DNA from: 2-01-FULL-39-10-A sp964565795
Lineage (GTDB): Bacteria > Patescibacteriota > Microgenomatia > Levybacterales > UBA12049
Direction: 5' to 3'
Assembly: GCA_964565795.1 (NCBI GenBank)
Contig: CAZMGC010000007.1
Span: 1-41,217, forward strand
Length of the DNA: 41,217 nucleotides
A model generated the notes under the pieces. It saw only the letters and a program-made list of their open reading frames with translations. It made no database searches and had not been told where the DNA came from. A program made the position numbers and the translations under genes. Each line of letters opens with the position of its first letter. The first letter of the stretch is position 1. This document shows positions 23,851 to 31,805 of this stretch, piece by piece.

Positions 23851-24429
23851 CTAGTTAGGAACAGCAAATATTAAAAGTCGCTTAAGTGATGTGCCTATTG
23901 GCCAGCAGGTTTGGAGAATTAATTGATCTTTTTTACTCTCTAAATATTCAACTTCATTAGGCCAGACAACTTTTTTATCGGTTACTTTATAAGTATAAAT
24001 TTTATTATCTTTTTTAATTTGAATCTCATCCCCTGTTTCTAATTCCCCAAGCTTTAGAAAGATCGTATTGTAAGTACTTATTTCAATTGGATTTCCTGAG
24101 GAATGAGCGAAAATGAATACACTTCCCCTGTCTCCAGGGAGAGCTGTATTTTTAGCATGTGCTACTCCCATTTTTAAAACTTCCTGATATTCATTCTCGT
24201 TGAAGGGATCAGTATTAAAATTTATCGGAGCTTGAGCGTGAATTTTGGGCACTGAAATATAATTGTTAGGTAACAAATTAATATCAATTACTTTTGGGGG
24301 AAATAAATAAATTGAAATCAGAGGATAAAATAGTAGAAGGAAAAGAAGAACGGATCCTATTAACAAAAAATTTCCAATGTTCTTGGAAATTTTACTTTGT
24401 TTTACTTTTTTAGTTTTACGCTTAGCCAC
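23851..24429 (-). CDS. Sortase
   Basis: 192 residues. N-terminal membrane helix (about 19-42), then a sortase barrel with His109 (FIFAHSSG), Cys175 (LILQTCWP) and Arg184 (SLKRLLIFA), the full catalytic triad. Sortases cleave LPxTG-type signals and attach proteins to cell-wall peptides or to each other. The neighbouring protein upstream ends in LPVTG, making it the obvious substrate. Subclass not determined. It starts at GTG 24429, with TATAAT (24437-24442) 7 nt upstream, in the 18-nt gap after the LPVTG gene, so it can be made both alone and with its substrate. Confidence 0.92.
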   Translation of the reverse strand: MAKRKTKKVKQSKISKNIGNFLLIGSVLLFLLLFYPLISIYLFPPKVIDINLLPNNYISVPKIHAQAPINFNTDPFNENEYQEVLKMGVAHAKNTALPGDRGSVFIFAHSSGNPIEISTYNTIFLKLGELETGDEIQIKKDNKIYTYKVTDKKVVWPNEVEYLESKKDQLILQTCWPIGTSLKRLLIFAVPN

Positions 24430-24436
24430 GGCTGGG

Positions 24437-24442
24437 ATTATA
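24437..24442 (-). promoter_or_regulatory. -10 box of the sortase gene
   Basis: TATAAT between the LPVTG gene stop and GTG 24429; 7-nt spacing predicts a leaderless transcript. Confidence 0.5.
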
Positions 24443-24447
24443 GCACA

Positions 24448-25554
24448 CTATCTGGCAAACAGGTAGTTAGGTGCCCTTCCGGACCGTAGCCGCAGGTACC
24501 CACCCAAGAAGAATAGCATTATATTCCCAACCATTAGAAGAATCATGAAGTAATCCCCTGTTACTGGAAGTACTGAACCTAGAACTGAGCCTGTACTTGG
24601 TCCTGTACCACCTGTAGGTCCAGGATTTGAGCTTGGTCCAGGATTGGTGTTTGGTGTTGTTGGAGGTGGTGTACCGTCTGGTGGTGTTGTAGGATTATTA
24701 TTGCAGCAATCTACATCAATTAACCCTACATTTACGTCTGTATTTTCGATTGTGGTAGCGAGCAAGATGTCTCCGGTTGTGATTTCGACATCTCCAGAAT
24801 TTTTGGAGGCAGTGTTACCTCCAGTATTAAGATCCCACTCTGAATTGTTGACAATATTTGCACTATTGTTTACATCAATTGTTACATTGCTGTCATTTAC
24901 TAGAGTTACATTGTTGTCTGAATCAGCTGCATTATCTGAGATTTTAATGGATATATCGCCCGCAGTTCCATTTGAAGTATGGACTTCATAAATATTAATG
25001 GAATTATTTTTAATCGTATCTACTACTTTTATGCTTCCAGTGCTTATGCTTACGTCGCCACTATTTTCATTTGCAGTGTTATTTCCTGTATTTGCATATC
25101 CTTTTACGTTATTTGTTATATTTGCGTTGTTATTAATAGTTACACTGCTATTGGAGTTCGAGGAGTAATTAATCGAATTTTCCGAATTAGATCCGTTTCC
25201 TGATATATTCATCGCTAAGTCACTCTGGCAGCATTCGTTTTCCGCATATGATTGATTAATTCCTACATTAATAATAGTTGTTGAGGCATTAACGTCTCCA
25301 GTCGTAATGTTTGTTTCTCCTCCGTTATTTTCATTTGCAGTGTTATTTCCTGTGTTAGCATTAACATCTACATTATTATTTACCTGTGCAGTATTGTTTT
25401 GTGCAGTATTGTTGTTATTGCTTGAAGATATATTTACGTTATTTGTAGACCCCTCTGCATTTCCATTAACTGATATTTCGTCAGCGTAAGCTAAGTATGG
25501 ATTTACAAATAGCGACAAAGACAGTAATCCTAATAATATTTTCTTAGTATTCAT
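24448..25554 (-). CDS. LPVTG-anchored Asn-rich repeat protein 2 (sortase substrate)
   Basis: 368 residues. Signal peptide ending near ALAYA-DE, then three units with an exact 88-residue period (ANTGNNTANEN at 66, ANTGNNTANEN at 154, LNTGGNTASKN at 242), a Pro/Gly/Thr-rich wall-spanning linker (286-325), LPVTG (329-333), a membrane helix and a basic tail (RLRSGRAPNYLFAR). Paired cysteines CC occur at 108-109 and 282-283, after units 1 and 3. This is a classical sortase substrate. The repeat pattern predicts a beta-solenoid stalk. A 6-bp hairpin (25562-25578) lies just before the ATG and there is no clear Shine-Dalgarno. Confidence 0.85.
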   Translation of the reverse strand: MNTKKILLGLLSLSLFVNPYLAYADEISVNGNAEGSTNNVNISSSNNNNTAQNNTAQVNNNVDVNANTGNNTANENNGGETNITTGDVNASTTIINVGINQSYAENECCQSDLAMNISGNGSNSENSINYSSNSNSSVTINNNANITNNVKGYANTGNNTANENSGDVSISTGSIKVVDTIKNNSINIYEVHTSNGTAGDISIKISDNAADSDNNVTLVNDSNVTIDVNNSANIVNNSEWDLNTGGNTASKNSGDVEITTGDILLATTIENTDVNVGLIDVDCCNNNPTTPPDGTPPPTTPNTNPGPSSNPGPTGGTGPSTGSVLGSVLPVTGDYFMILLMVGNIMLFFLGGYLRLRSGRAPNYLFAR

Positions 25555-25561
25555 AATTTTT

Positions 25562-25578
25562 GCTTAGTCTTGCTAAGC
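25562..25578 (-). promoter_or_regulatory. Hairpin immediately upstream of the LPVTG gene
   Basis: GCTTAG and CTAAGC with a 5-nt loop, ending 7 nt before the ATG on the minus strand and followed by AAAAATT. It could occlude ribosome access or mark a processing site. Confidence 0.4.
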
Positions 25579-25619
25579 TAGGCAGAGCGAGCAGATTTTA
25601 ATAAGGACAGGAGTTTTGT

Positions 25620-27737
25620 TTAGGCAGATTTCTTTAGAAATCTTTTTCTAGCAAATATTCCAACTGCTAATAAAGGTGTTGCTAATATTAACCATGCTAG
25701 ATTAATAGTAGTTTTTTTCTCGTTTGCGTCTTTTGTAAGTCCTGCTACTATGTCATTTGTATTTGCTCCTGCTACTTTAACTTCTACGTTTGATTCATCA
25801 TTATTTCCAGCTCCAAATACTTTTGGTAAGAATCCTGCTGCTGTAATTACACTTGGTCCTTTTGCTGCAACACTTGTGTTAGTTGGTGGTGTGTTGTTTG
25901 ATGGTTGATTGTTGGATTTATTTTCTTCTTCTCCGCCCTGAGCTACAACTGGAGATGTGTCTTTTTTGCTTCCAGGAGTCATGAAGTCACCTTTCCAGCT
26001 TCCAAATACATTTACGAATGTTACTAATAGTTTTCCTCCTGCAATATTGTTGTTTACGAAGTTAACAATATTTGCGATCGCTTCAGCGTCTCCAGTTACA
26101 ATATCAACGTTTCCGTTATTTTTGTTTGCTTCATTTCCACCTGTGTTAGCTGATAGGTTAACGTTATTTACTACGTTTGCTGTATTTGTTTGGTTCAAGT
26201 TGTTATTTGTAGTGTTATTTACGTCTCCGTTGTTAGTTGAGTCAGCTCCGTTTTTAGCGTTTGTTACATTTATTGTGCCATTTGGATCCATTGCGAATTC
26301 TAATCCGTCGGATCCAGCTAGAACTGATCCCTCAGGAGCTCCAAATAGTTTTCCAACCCAATTTCCAGCCTCATTAACAATTACTAGCCACATATTTCCT
26401 CCGAGAATATTCATGTTTGCGATGTTTAGAATACTTGCATCAACATTTGTACTTCCAGTTGTGATATTTACGTCTCCTTGGTTGTTTTTAGAAGCGTCAT
26501 TATTTCCTGTTTCTGTTTCTAGAACTAAATTATTAGTAATATTAGCGTCATTTGATTGGAAAACATTATTGTTTGTAGTATTATTTACTGATCCATTATT
26601 ATCTGAACTAGCTCCATTATTTGCATTCGTAACATTAGTTCCTCCTCCGCAAGTTGAGCAAGCGAATTGATCAAATACATTGTCTGGCATTATGATGTCT
26701 CCAACTAGATCTCCAAAGATATTTACTACTCCGAACACTACGTTTCCAGCGATGTTATTATTAAGGAAAGTTAATAGATTTGCTGCTACATGAGCATCTC
26801 CAGTTGTGATACTTACGTCCCCAGCGTTATTTTTGTTTGCGTCGTTGTCCCCAGTGTTAGCTACAAAATCAATATTATTTGTTACAGTACCGTCATTATT
26901 TTGATTAGTATTATTGTTGGTTGTTGTATTATTTGATGCGTTGTTATTTGATCCTGATGCATTATTTAGATTAGCTAATGAAGTAGTTCCAGCTCCGCAT
27001 CCTGCAATACAATTAGCTCCAAAATCTAATACAAAATCTCCAATATGATCATCTACTATATTAAATTCTGAAATTGCTACACCGTCTACGTTAGTATTTG
27101 CTGCTGTTATAACTGTTCCAGATACATTTGCGTCACCTGTGTTAATACTAGCGTTTCCAAGATTTTTACTTGCAGAATTGTCTCCAGTTATAGAAGCTTG
27201 AGTCATATTATTAATGATTACTGCACTGTTGTTTTGATTTGTATCATTGTTATTTACGATTGTTGCTGAGCCGTTATTATCTGAATCAGCTCCGTTATTT
27301 GTATTTGCAACACTTACTCCTCCGTTACCAGTGCCACTTCCAGATCCTCCTCCAGATAGATTTGTATTTGTATTATTAATAATTGCACCAGTATTATTTG
27401 CGTCACCTGTATTAATTGTAGTGTCTCCGACATTTCCATCAGATGTCTGTCCACCGTGTTCAATTTCAGTTGTTGTCTGATTTACTACACTTGGAGCTGG
27501 GCTAGGAGTAATTGTTGGTCCGCCATTTGCTTCTTGAGCTGGTTGAGCTTCTCCTGCTGGAGTTGCTTCACCCTTGTCAGGTTTATCTGCTTTGTCACCT
27601 TTATCAGCTTTAGTTGCTTCTTGAGCTGGTTGAGCTTCTCCTGCTGGAGTTGCTTCAGTTGCTAATACAATAGAAGTACCTACCTTTCCTAGAAGGAGTG
27701 TCGCTATTAATATAATTGCTATTATTTTTCTTGTCAT
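25620..27737 (-). CDS. Large Asn-rich repeat protein 3 with C-terminal membrane helix
   Basis: 705 residues. Signal peptide (about 1-27), a low-complexity linker with the 14-residue segment EATPAGEAQPAQEA twice (28-70), then four solenoid-like units marked by TGDNSASKN (184), TGDNDANKN (295), TGNNDASKN (410) and TGGNEANKN (532), so periods are 111, 115 and 122. The extra length lies in hydrophobic inserts such as NNNIAGNVVFGVVNIFGDLVGDII. Cysteine pairs C243/C247 and C360/C363. A charged linker, then a membrane helix (678-696) and KRFLKKSA. There is no canonical LPxTG; FLPKVFG at 636-642 is not next to the helix. Middle gene of the cluster. Confidence 0.83.
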   Translation of the reverse strand: MTRKIIAIILIATLLLGKVGTSIVLATEATPAGEAQPAQEATKADKGDKADKPDKGEATPAGEAQPAQEANGGPTITPSPAPSVVNQTTTEIEHGGQTSDGNVGDTTINTGDANNTGAIINNTNTNLSGGGSGSGTGNGGVSVANTNNGADSDNNGSATIVNNNDTNQNNSAVIINNMTQASITGDNSASKNLGNASINTGDANVSGTVITAANTNVDGVAISEFNIVDDHIGDFVLDFGANCIAGCGAGTTSLANLNNASGSNNNASNNTTTNNNTNQNNDGTVTNNIDFVANTGDNDANKNNAGDVSITTGDAHVAANLLTFLNNNIAGNVVFGVVNIFGDLVGDIIMPDNVFDQFACSTCGGGTNVTNANNGASSDNNGSVNNTTNNNVFQSNDANITNNLVLETETGNNDASKNNQGDVNITTGSTNVDASILNIANMNILGGNMWLVIVNEAGNWVGKLFGAPEGSVLAGSDGLEFAMDPNGTINVTNAKNGADSTNNGDVNNTTNNNLNQTNTANVVNNVNLSANTGGNEANKNNGNVDIVTGDAEAIANIVNFVNNNIAGGKLLVTFVNVFGSWKGDFMTPGSKKDTSPVVAQGGEEENKSNNQPSNNTPPTNTSVAAKGPSVITAAGFLPKVFGAGNNDESNVEVKVAGANTNDIVAGLTKDANEKKTTINLAWLILATPLLAVGIFARKRFLKKSA

Positions 27738-27813
27738 ATTAGTATTACGTTAAATTCTAAAATTTGTTATTTATTTTCTAAATCTCAAGTTTTAAATTTT
27801 AATGTTTTTCGGT

Positions 27814-27848
27814 GTAGGGTTAAAGCGAAGTGCACACTCTAACCCTAC
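27814..27848 (-). terminator. Hairpin between repeat genes 4 and 3
   Basis: GTAGGGTT (27814-27821) pairs with AACCCTAC (27841-27848). Without a T-tract on the minus strand it is better viewed as an RNA-processing or stability element than as a full terminator. Confidence 0.45.
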
Positions 27849-27856
27849 AGCCAAAA

Positions 27857-29098
27857 TTAAAGTCCCAAAGCGTCCAATAGATCGCTTAGATCAAAGCTAA
27901 TATTGATATTAACTCCACCTAAATCGAGGCTTGGCCATTCTGGTTCTTCAGAGCCAACACTATTCATGTTAGCGCTGTTTGCAACTCCAACGTTTACATC
28001 TGCATCACCGGTCTCGATAGAAGGATCTTCTCCTGCTCCAGCGTTGTTTTTGTTTGCGTCGTTGTTACCAGTTTCTGCGTCAGAATTCTTTACGTTAGTA
28101 TCGAAGTCTGCGTCGTTATCTTGATCAACATCCTGATCGTTATCAAAATCTCCGTTAACATTGTTATCAGAGTCTGGTCCGTTTTCAGAAACGTCTACAG
28201 TAAGTCCGCCATTTCCAAATACGCATCCACAATTAAGGTCTGCCCAGTTGAAGTTAGCCATGTTATCTACTGTTACGTCTACAGATGCATCTCCAGTTTC
28301 AATTTCAACAGCTCCGCCATTGTTTTTGTTAGCGTCGTTGTCTCCAGTGTTAGAGTCTCCGTCGATTCTGTTGTCAAAATCAGCGTAGTTATCTTGATCT
28401 AAATCGATGTCTGAATCTACGTCAACTGTTATGTCGTTGTCTGAATCAGCTCCGTTTTTTACGATCATTAGACTCATTGATGCTTGGTTACCGTTTCCAC
28501 CTACTCTTGCTGAATTAGCATTTGCCCAGTTAGAAACTGCAACTTTAACAGAAGCGTCTCCTGTTTCAATAGAAACATCTCCGCCGTTGTTTTTCTTAGC
28601 GTCGTTGTTTCCTGTTTTTGCATCAAGATATTTAACATTATTGTCAAAATCAGCATCATTATCCTGATCTACGTCAATATTGTTATCTACATCAAGGTTA
28701 GCAGTGTTGTTAGAATCTGCACCATTTTGGCCGATTTTATCAGTTGTGTTTCCCTGATTGCGGCAATCTACACTAGCATGATTGGTGTTTGCTTGATTAA
28801 CGATAGTAGCATTTACGCTAGCATCGCCAGTCTTTACAGAAACATCTCCGCCATTGTTTTTGTTAGCGTCGTTGTCTCCAGTATTTGCGTCACCACTTAC
28901 GTTGTTAGTGAAATTTGCTGAATTATTTTGTGTAACATTGGTATTCTGAGTGTTGTTCACTTGAACATCATTGTCAGAATCAGCACCGTTGTTCGTAATG
29001 CTTATTGTTGTACCTGCGAATGCTGCTGGTGTAGCGGCATTAGCTAAAATAGCTACGGTTGCGATTGCTGTTCCAATTCTTCTTTTGTAATCTGTCAT
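27857..29098 (-). CDS. Secreted Asn/Asp-rich repeat protein 4
   Basis: 413 residues. Signal peptide MTDYKRRIGTAIATVAILANAATPAAFAG, then four units of about 88-92 residues. Each starts NG(A/P)DS(D/N)N and contains a D-x-D-rich strand (VDQDNDADFDNNV) and TGDNDANKNNGG..ETGDA. Acidic residues are spaced as in Ca-binding DxDxD loops (inference). Cysteines are sparse (VDCRNQ, LNCGC). There is no anchor; it ends in a hydrophobic DLSDLLDALGL. ATG 29098 is used because GAGAGGGGGTGA lies just upstream. It is the most upstream gene of the minus-strand cluster, behind a terminator-bearing leader. Confidence 0.82.
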   Translation of the reverse strand: MTDYKRRIGTAIATVAILANAATPAAFAGTTISITNNGADSDNDVQVNNTQNTNVTQNNSANFTNNVSGDANTGDNDANKNNGGDVSVKTGDASVNATIVNQANTNHASVDCRNQGNTTDKIGQNGADSNNTANLDVDNNIDVDQDNDADFDNNVKYLDAKTGNNDAKKNNGGDVSIETGDASVKVAVSNWANANSARVGGNGNQASMSLMIVKNGADSDNDITVDVDSDIDLDQDNYADFDNRIDGDSNTGDNDANKNNGGAVEIETGDASVDVTVDNMANFNWADLNCGCVFGNGGLTVDVSENGPDSDNNVNGDFDNDQDVDQDNDADFDTNVKNSDAETGNNDANKNNAGAGEDPSIETGDADVNVGVANSANMNSVGSEEPEWPSLDLGGVNINISFDLSDLLDALGL

Positions 29099-29132
29099 TA
29101 TATATTTCACCCCCTCTCTTTTATAGGATCCA

Positions 29133-29148
29133 TTCGCCAGCTGGCGAA
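29133..29148. repeat. Perfect 16-bp palindrome in the repeat-protein 4 leader
   Basis: TTCGCCAGCTGGCGAA is self-complementary. It lies between the leader terminator and the Shine-Dalgarno of repeat gene 4; it may be an operator or a hairpin in the RNA. Confidence 0.5.
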
Positions 29149-29161
29149 GCACTTTCCCGCC

Positions 29162-29223
29162 TTTGTAAACAAAAACGGAGGCCTTCTCACTTCCTATACT
29201 TGGAAATGAAAAAGCCTCCGTTT
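29162..29223 (-). terminator. Intrinsic terminator in the repeat-protein 4 leader
   Basis: On the minus strand AAACGGAGGC (from 29223) pairs with GCCTCCGTTT (to 29173), followed by TTGTTT. An inner hairpin CATTTCC/GGAAGTG lies in the loop. The 5' arm is part of the motif shared with the repeat-protein 1 leader. Confidence 0.75.
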
Positions 29224-29231
29224 GCGGTCAG
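29215..29231 (-). promoter_or_regulatory. Conserved 17-nt leader motif, copy 2
   Basis: CTGACCGCAAACGGAGG on the minus strand, identical to 21985-22001 on the plus strand. TTGACAAGC lies about 45 nt upstream on the same strand; the first copy has TGACAAGC about 17 nt upstream. Confidence 0.6.
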
Positions 29232-29281
29232 CTATCTCTATCTAGTGCTTAAAGTAACTTACAACACTAAATGCTTGCTTG

Positions 29282-29497
29282 TCAATACTTAAAATTTAGA
29301 TTTATACCTGTTCCACTGCCTTTTCTTACAATAGTTCCTGTAAGTTGTCTTTTTGCATTAGTGGAGACGTTTGTTTTTTTTATGATTCTTGTGGAGATTT
29401 GAGTAACTTCACCGTTTTGTACGATGACCTCTACACTACCAAAGCGGATATTATCTATTGCTTGTATGATTTCATCGATTATCGATTGATCAGCCAT
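29282..29497 (-). CDS. Small DUF2292 (YezD)-like protein
   Basis: 71 residues. The first 40 (IIDEIIQAIDNIRFGSVEVIVQNGEVTQIST) match the YezD/DUF2292 pattern of an alpha helix, then G-S-V-x-I-x-V-x-x-G-x-V-x-Q-I. The basic, Thr/Gly-rich tail (KRQLTGTIVRKGSGTG) is an addition. Function unknown. It starts 3 nt after the stop of the upstream gene, so the two form a short operon. Confidence 0.7.
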   Translation of the reverse strand: MADQSIIDEIIQAIDNIRFGSVEVIVQNGEVTQISTRIIKKTNVSTNAKRQLTGTIVRKGSGTGINLNFKY

Positions 29498-29500
29498 AAA

Positions 29501-30163
29501 TTATCTTGTGAGCGTTAACTTAATTGTTTCTTTTTTGCCAGTTAACTCTCCAATTTGAAGAATTAAATCTTTGTCAGTATCATTAATCGGAAGACCAATT
29601 CTTGTGTATTTAGTAGAATTTGCCTGGATTTGAATAGGATCATTATGAATCTCAGGTGCTAGTTGTTCTTCTTTTCCATTAACTTTAACTCTAACGTAAT
29701 CTTTTGCATTTATTTCAATTGTTTTTGTGTAAGGATTTGTAATCTTTAGATCAAAAATTAGGAATGTTCTTCCTTTAATAGCTTTTGCTAGTTTTCCCTG
29801 ATAAATAAATGAGTCCTGAAGGTTTGCTGTTTCTACAAGATATGAGATTTGAGCAACTGTTTTTCCCTTATCGTCTTTAAGTGGGAATTTAAACTCACTA
29901 TTTAATTCTTGAGTTGCAATTGGTGTTGGAGCACTTGCTCTTTGGTCTGAAAGTCCAAATGTAGAATTAGGAGCAAAGAATCTTCCAGCGACAAAAGCTA
30001 ATACTAAAAGAACTGCAACTACCCCCACCATGACATGGTTTCTCTTAAGGTTTCTTGTGATATTTGTATTTCTTAAAGATTGTGTGTTTGATAGAAAAGA
30101 AGAAGTTCTTCCTCGTGCTACTGTAAATTTTCTTGAAAAATTATTTAAATTTTGTGTATTCAT
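29501..30163 (-). CDS. Membrane-anchored DUF4352-like extracellular protein
   Basis: 220 residues: a basic, Asn/Ser/Thr-rich cytoplasmic N-terminus (1-42), one membrane helix (about 44-62) and an Ig-like beta domain (FLIFDLKITNPYTKTIEINAKDYVRV .. APEIHNDPIQIQANSTKYTRIGLPI), the usual DUF4352/telokin-like arrangement. Role unknown. I chose ATG 30163; a longer TTG frame from 30196 would encode the hairpin just upstream. Confidence 0.72.
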   Translation of the reverse strand: MNTQNLNNFSRKFTVARGRTSSFLSNTQSLRNTNITRNLKRNHVMVGVVAVLLVLAFVAGRFFAPNSTFGLSDQRASAPTPIATQELNSEFKFPLKDDKGKTVAQISYLVETANLQDSFIYQGKLAKAIKGRTFLIFDLKITNPYTKTIEINAKDYVRVKVNGKEEQLAPEIHNDPIQIQANSTKYTRIGLPINDTDKDLILQIGELTGKKETIKLTLTR

Positions 30164-30173
30164 TTTTCGTATA

Positions 30174-30193
30174 AAAAATCCCCTTCTGGGGGG
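30174..30193 (-). terminator. Small GC hairpin with T-run before the DUF4352-like gene
   Basis: On the minus strand CCCC, loop CCAGAA or shorter, GGGG, then ATTTTTTAT, about 20 nt before ATG 30163. It resembles a short intrinsic terminator within the leader, or the GGGG may act as a distant Shine-Dalgarno. Confidence 0.4.
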
Positions 30194-30299
30194 CAAGAAT
30201 TTTGTCTTAGGATATTAACAAAATAATTTTGCTGTTGTCAAGAGGAATATTTTTAACATTCTTTTTAAGCACAAAATGTTATAATACCAAGCAAATCGA

Positions 30300-31769
30300 A
30301 TGAAAAATAAAACCAAAATATTAAGCGCTTTGTTACCATTTATACTACTTTTTGGCGTATTTATTGGTTCACTATTCTATCCAACGGATCCAGATTTAGG
30401 ATGGCATTTAAAATACGGTGAAAGCTTTTTTGAGAATGGAAAAGTGTTAAAAGAAAATACTTTTTCCCGTCTCATGCCAGATTACAGGTGGAACAATAGT
30501 TCTTGGGGAACAGACTTAATTTCTTATCAAACTTTTAATAATTTTGGATTTTTAGGGCTTTCCGTACTGGGTGCTTTAGTCGTTACATTAACTTTTTTCT
30601 TCATTGGAATAGCAGCAAAGCTGGATATTTTTGAGAAGTCTTTAATATTTCCACTACTATTATATTTAACTCTTCCAGTTAACCAGGTTTCTTTCAGGGG
30701 GCAACTTTTAAGTCTTCTTTTAATAGCTGTAATGTATTGGGCTCTCTCAAAATACCAAGAATTAAAAGATAAAAAACTAATTTTATTTATTATTCCTCTT
30801 TTTACTCTTTGGTCAAATTTACATGGAGAATTTGTGCTAGGTCTTGCGCTTTTCGGTCTTTGGGTAGCAATATATTTATTAAAAGAATATTATTTTAACT
30901 ACAGAAAGAAATTAAAAACGCTTTTTATAAAAGAAAAATTTTTAATAACTGCGCTTTTGTTGTCGTGCATTTCTGTATTAATAAGTCCATTTGGGTTAGG
31001 AGTTTATGTAGAAACATTTGGACACATAGAAGATCCACTTCAAGCCTCGATTGTGGAATTTCTTCCGCCTGATTCTTTTTCTTTTGTTTGGTGGCATCAA
31101 CTCTTGGCTGGAATGGCACTGACCTTAGGTATAGCACTTTATGGAACAGGAAGAAGGACATTTGATCTTGCACCATTCTATCTCCCATCATTTATTTTAT
31201 TTATTTTTACTTTTTGGATCAGGCGCTATGCATGGCCTTTTTACTATTCTGCGGTATTTCTTCTTAAGCCTCTTATTTCATTTATAAAACCTGAAACCCA
31301 AAAATATCAGTTAATTGCTTCAAGCGTGTTTATTTCTTTATTTTTGTTAGTTTCAGTATGGAGCAAATATCCTTTTACTGATTTTAAAAATATGAACTGG
31401 GATACTTATTGCATAAAATCAATTAGCTGTACACCAGGAGCTGCGAATGTAGTTTTGAAAAACAAATTAAACAACGAAAAACTTTTAACAATTTATGATT
31501 ACGGTGGATGGCTCATTTGGAACTACAAAGAGATAAAACCGACAATCGATGGCAGAATGCATTTATGGCGAAATGAAAAAGGTTATTCTGCTTTCGAATA
31601 CTATTATCCTATTGAGCAAAACTTAGAAGATATAGATAAGAGTAGATATAATGCAGTTCTAACTTCTAATAAAAAACCAATTTACAATAGGCTCGTAGAG
31701 CTTAGGAGGGAAGGAAAATGGGAAGCTATTCACGTTGACAAGTACGGCGCAGTATTTATTAGAAAATAG
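30300..31769 (+). CDS. Polytopic membrane protein, GT-C glycosyltransferase-like
   Basis: 489 residues with about ten membrane segments. The first extracellular loop has DPDLGWHLKYGESFFENGKVLKENTFS followed by WNNSSWGTDL, matching bacterial GT-C-like proteins where acidic residues and the WH motif sit by the lipid-linked sugar site. The soluble tail (about 385-489) contains YDYGGWLIW and TIDGRMHLW, also typical. Substrate unknown. A TATAAT box lies 14 nt upstream of the ATG. It is divergent from the DUF4352-like gene. Confidence 0.7.
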   Translation: MKNKTKILSALLPFILLFGVFIGSLFYPTDPDLGWHLKYGESFFENGKVLKENTFSRLMPDYRWNNSSWGTDLISYQTFNNFGFLGLSVLGALVVTLTFFFIGIAAKLDIFEKSLIFPLLLYLTLPVNQVSFRGQLLSLLLIAVMYWALSKYQELKDKKLILFIIPLFTLWSNLHGEFVLGLALFGLWVAIYLLKEYYFNYRKKLKTLFIKEKFLITALLLSCISVLISPFGLGVYVETFGHIEDPLQASIVEFLPPDSFSFVWWHQLLAGMALTLGIALYGTGRRTFDLAPFYLPSFILFIFTFWIRRYAWPFYYSAVFLLKPLISFIKPETQKYQLIASSVFISLFLLVSVWSKYPFTDFKNMNWDTYCIKSISCTPGAANVVLKNKLNNEKLLTIYDYGGWLIWNYKEIKPTIDGRMHLWRNEKGYSAFEYYYPIEQNLEDIDKSRYNAVLTSNKKPIYNRLVELRREGKWEAIHVDKYGAVFIRK

Positions 31770-31793
31770 CTTTTAATATTTTCTAAAATAAAT

Positions 31794-31799
31794 TATGAT
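31794..31799 (+). promoter_or_regulatory. -10 box of the Nramp-like gene
   Basis: TATGAT 6 nt upstream of ATG 31806; predicted leaderless mRNA. Confidence 0.45.
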
Positions 31800-31805
31800 T
31801 AGTTC

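Noticed and set aside
24448..29098. Many long plus-strand frames opposite the repeat genes
   Set aside because: They are shadows created by the biased Asn/Asp codons. They lack start signals, and the minus-strand frames have signal peptides, repeats and anchors.
22221..29098. Possible CRISPR array because of repeated DNA
   Set aside because: The repeats are coding, degenerate and about 265-365 bp apart, with no constant repeat/spacer pattern and no cas genes.
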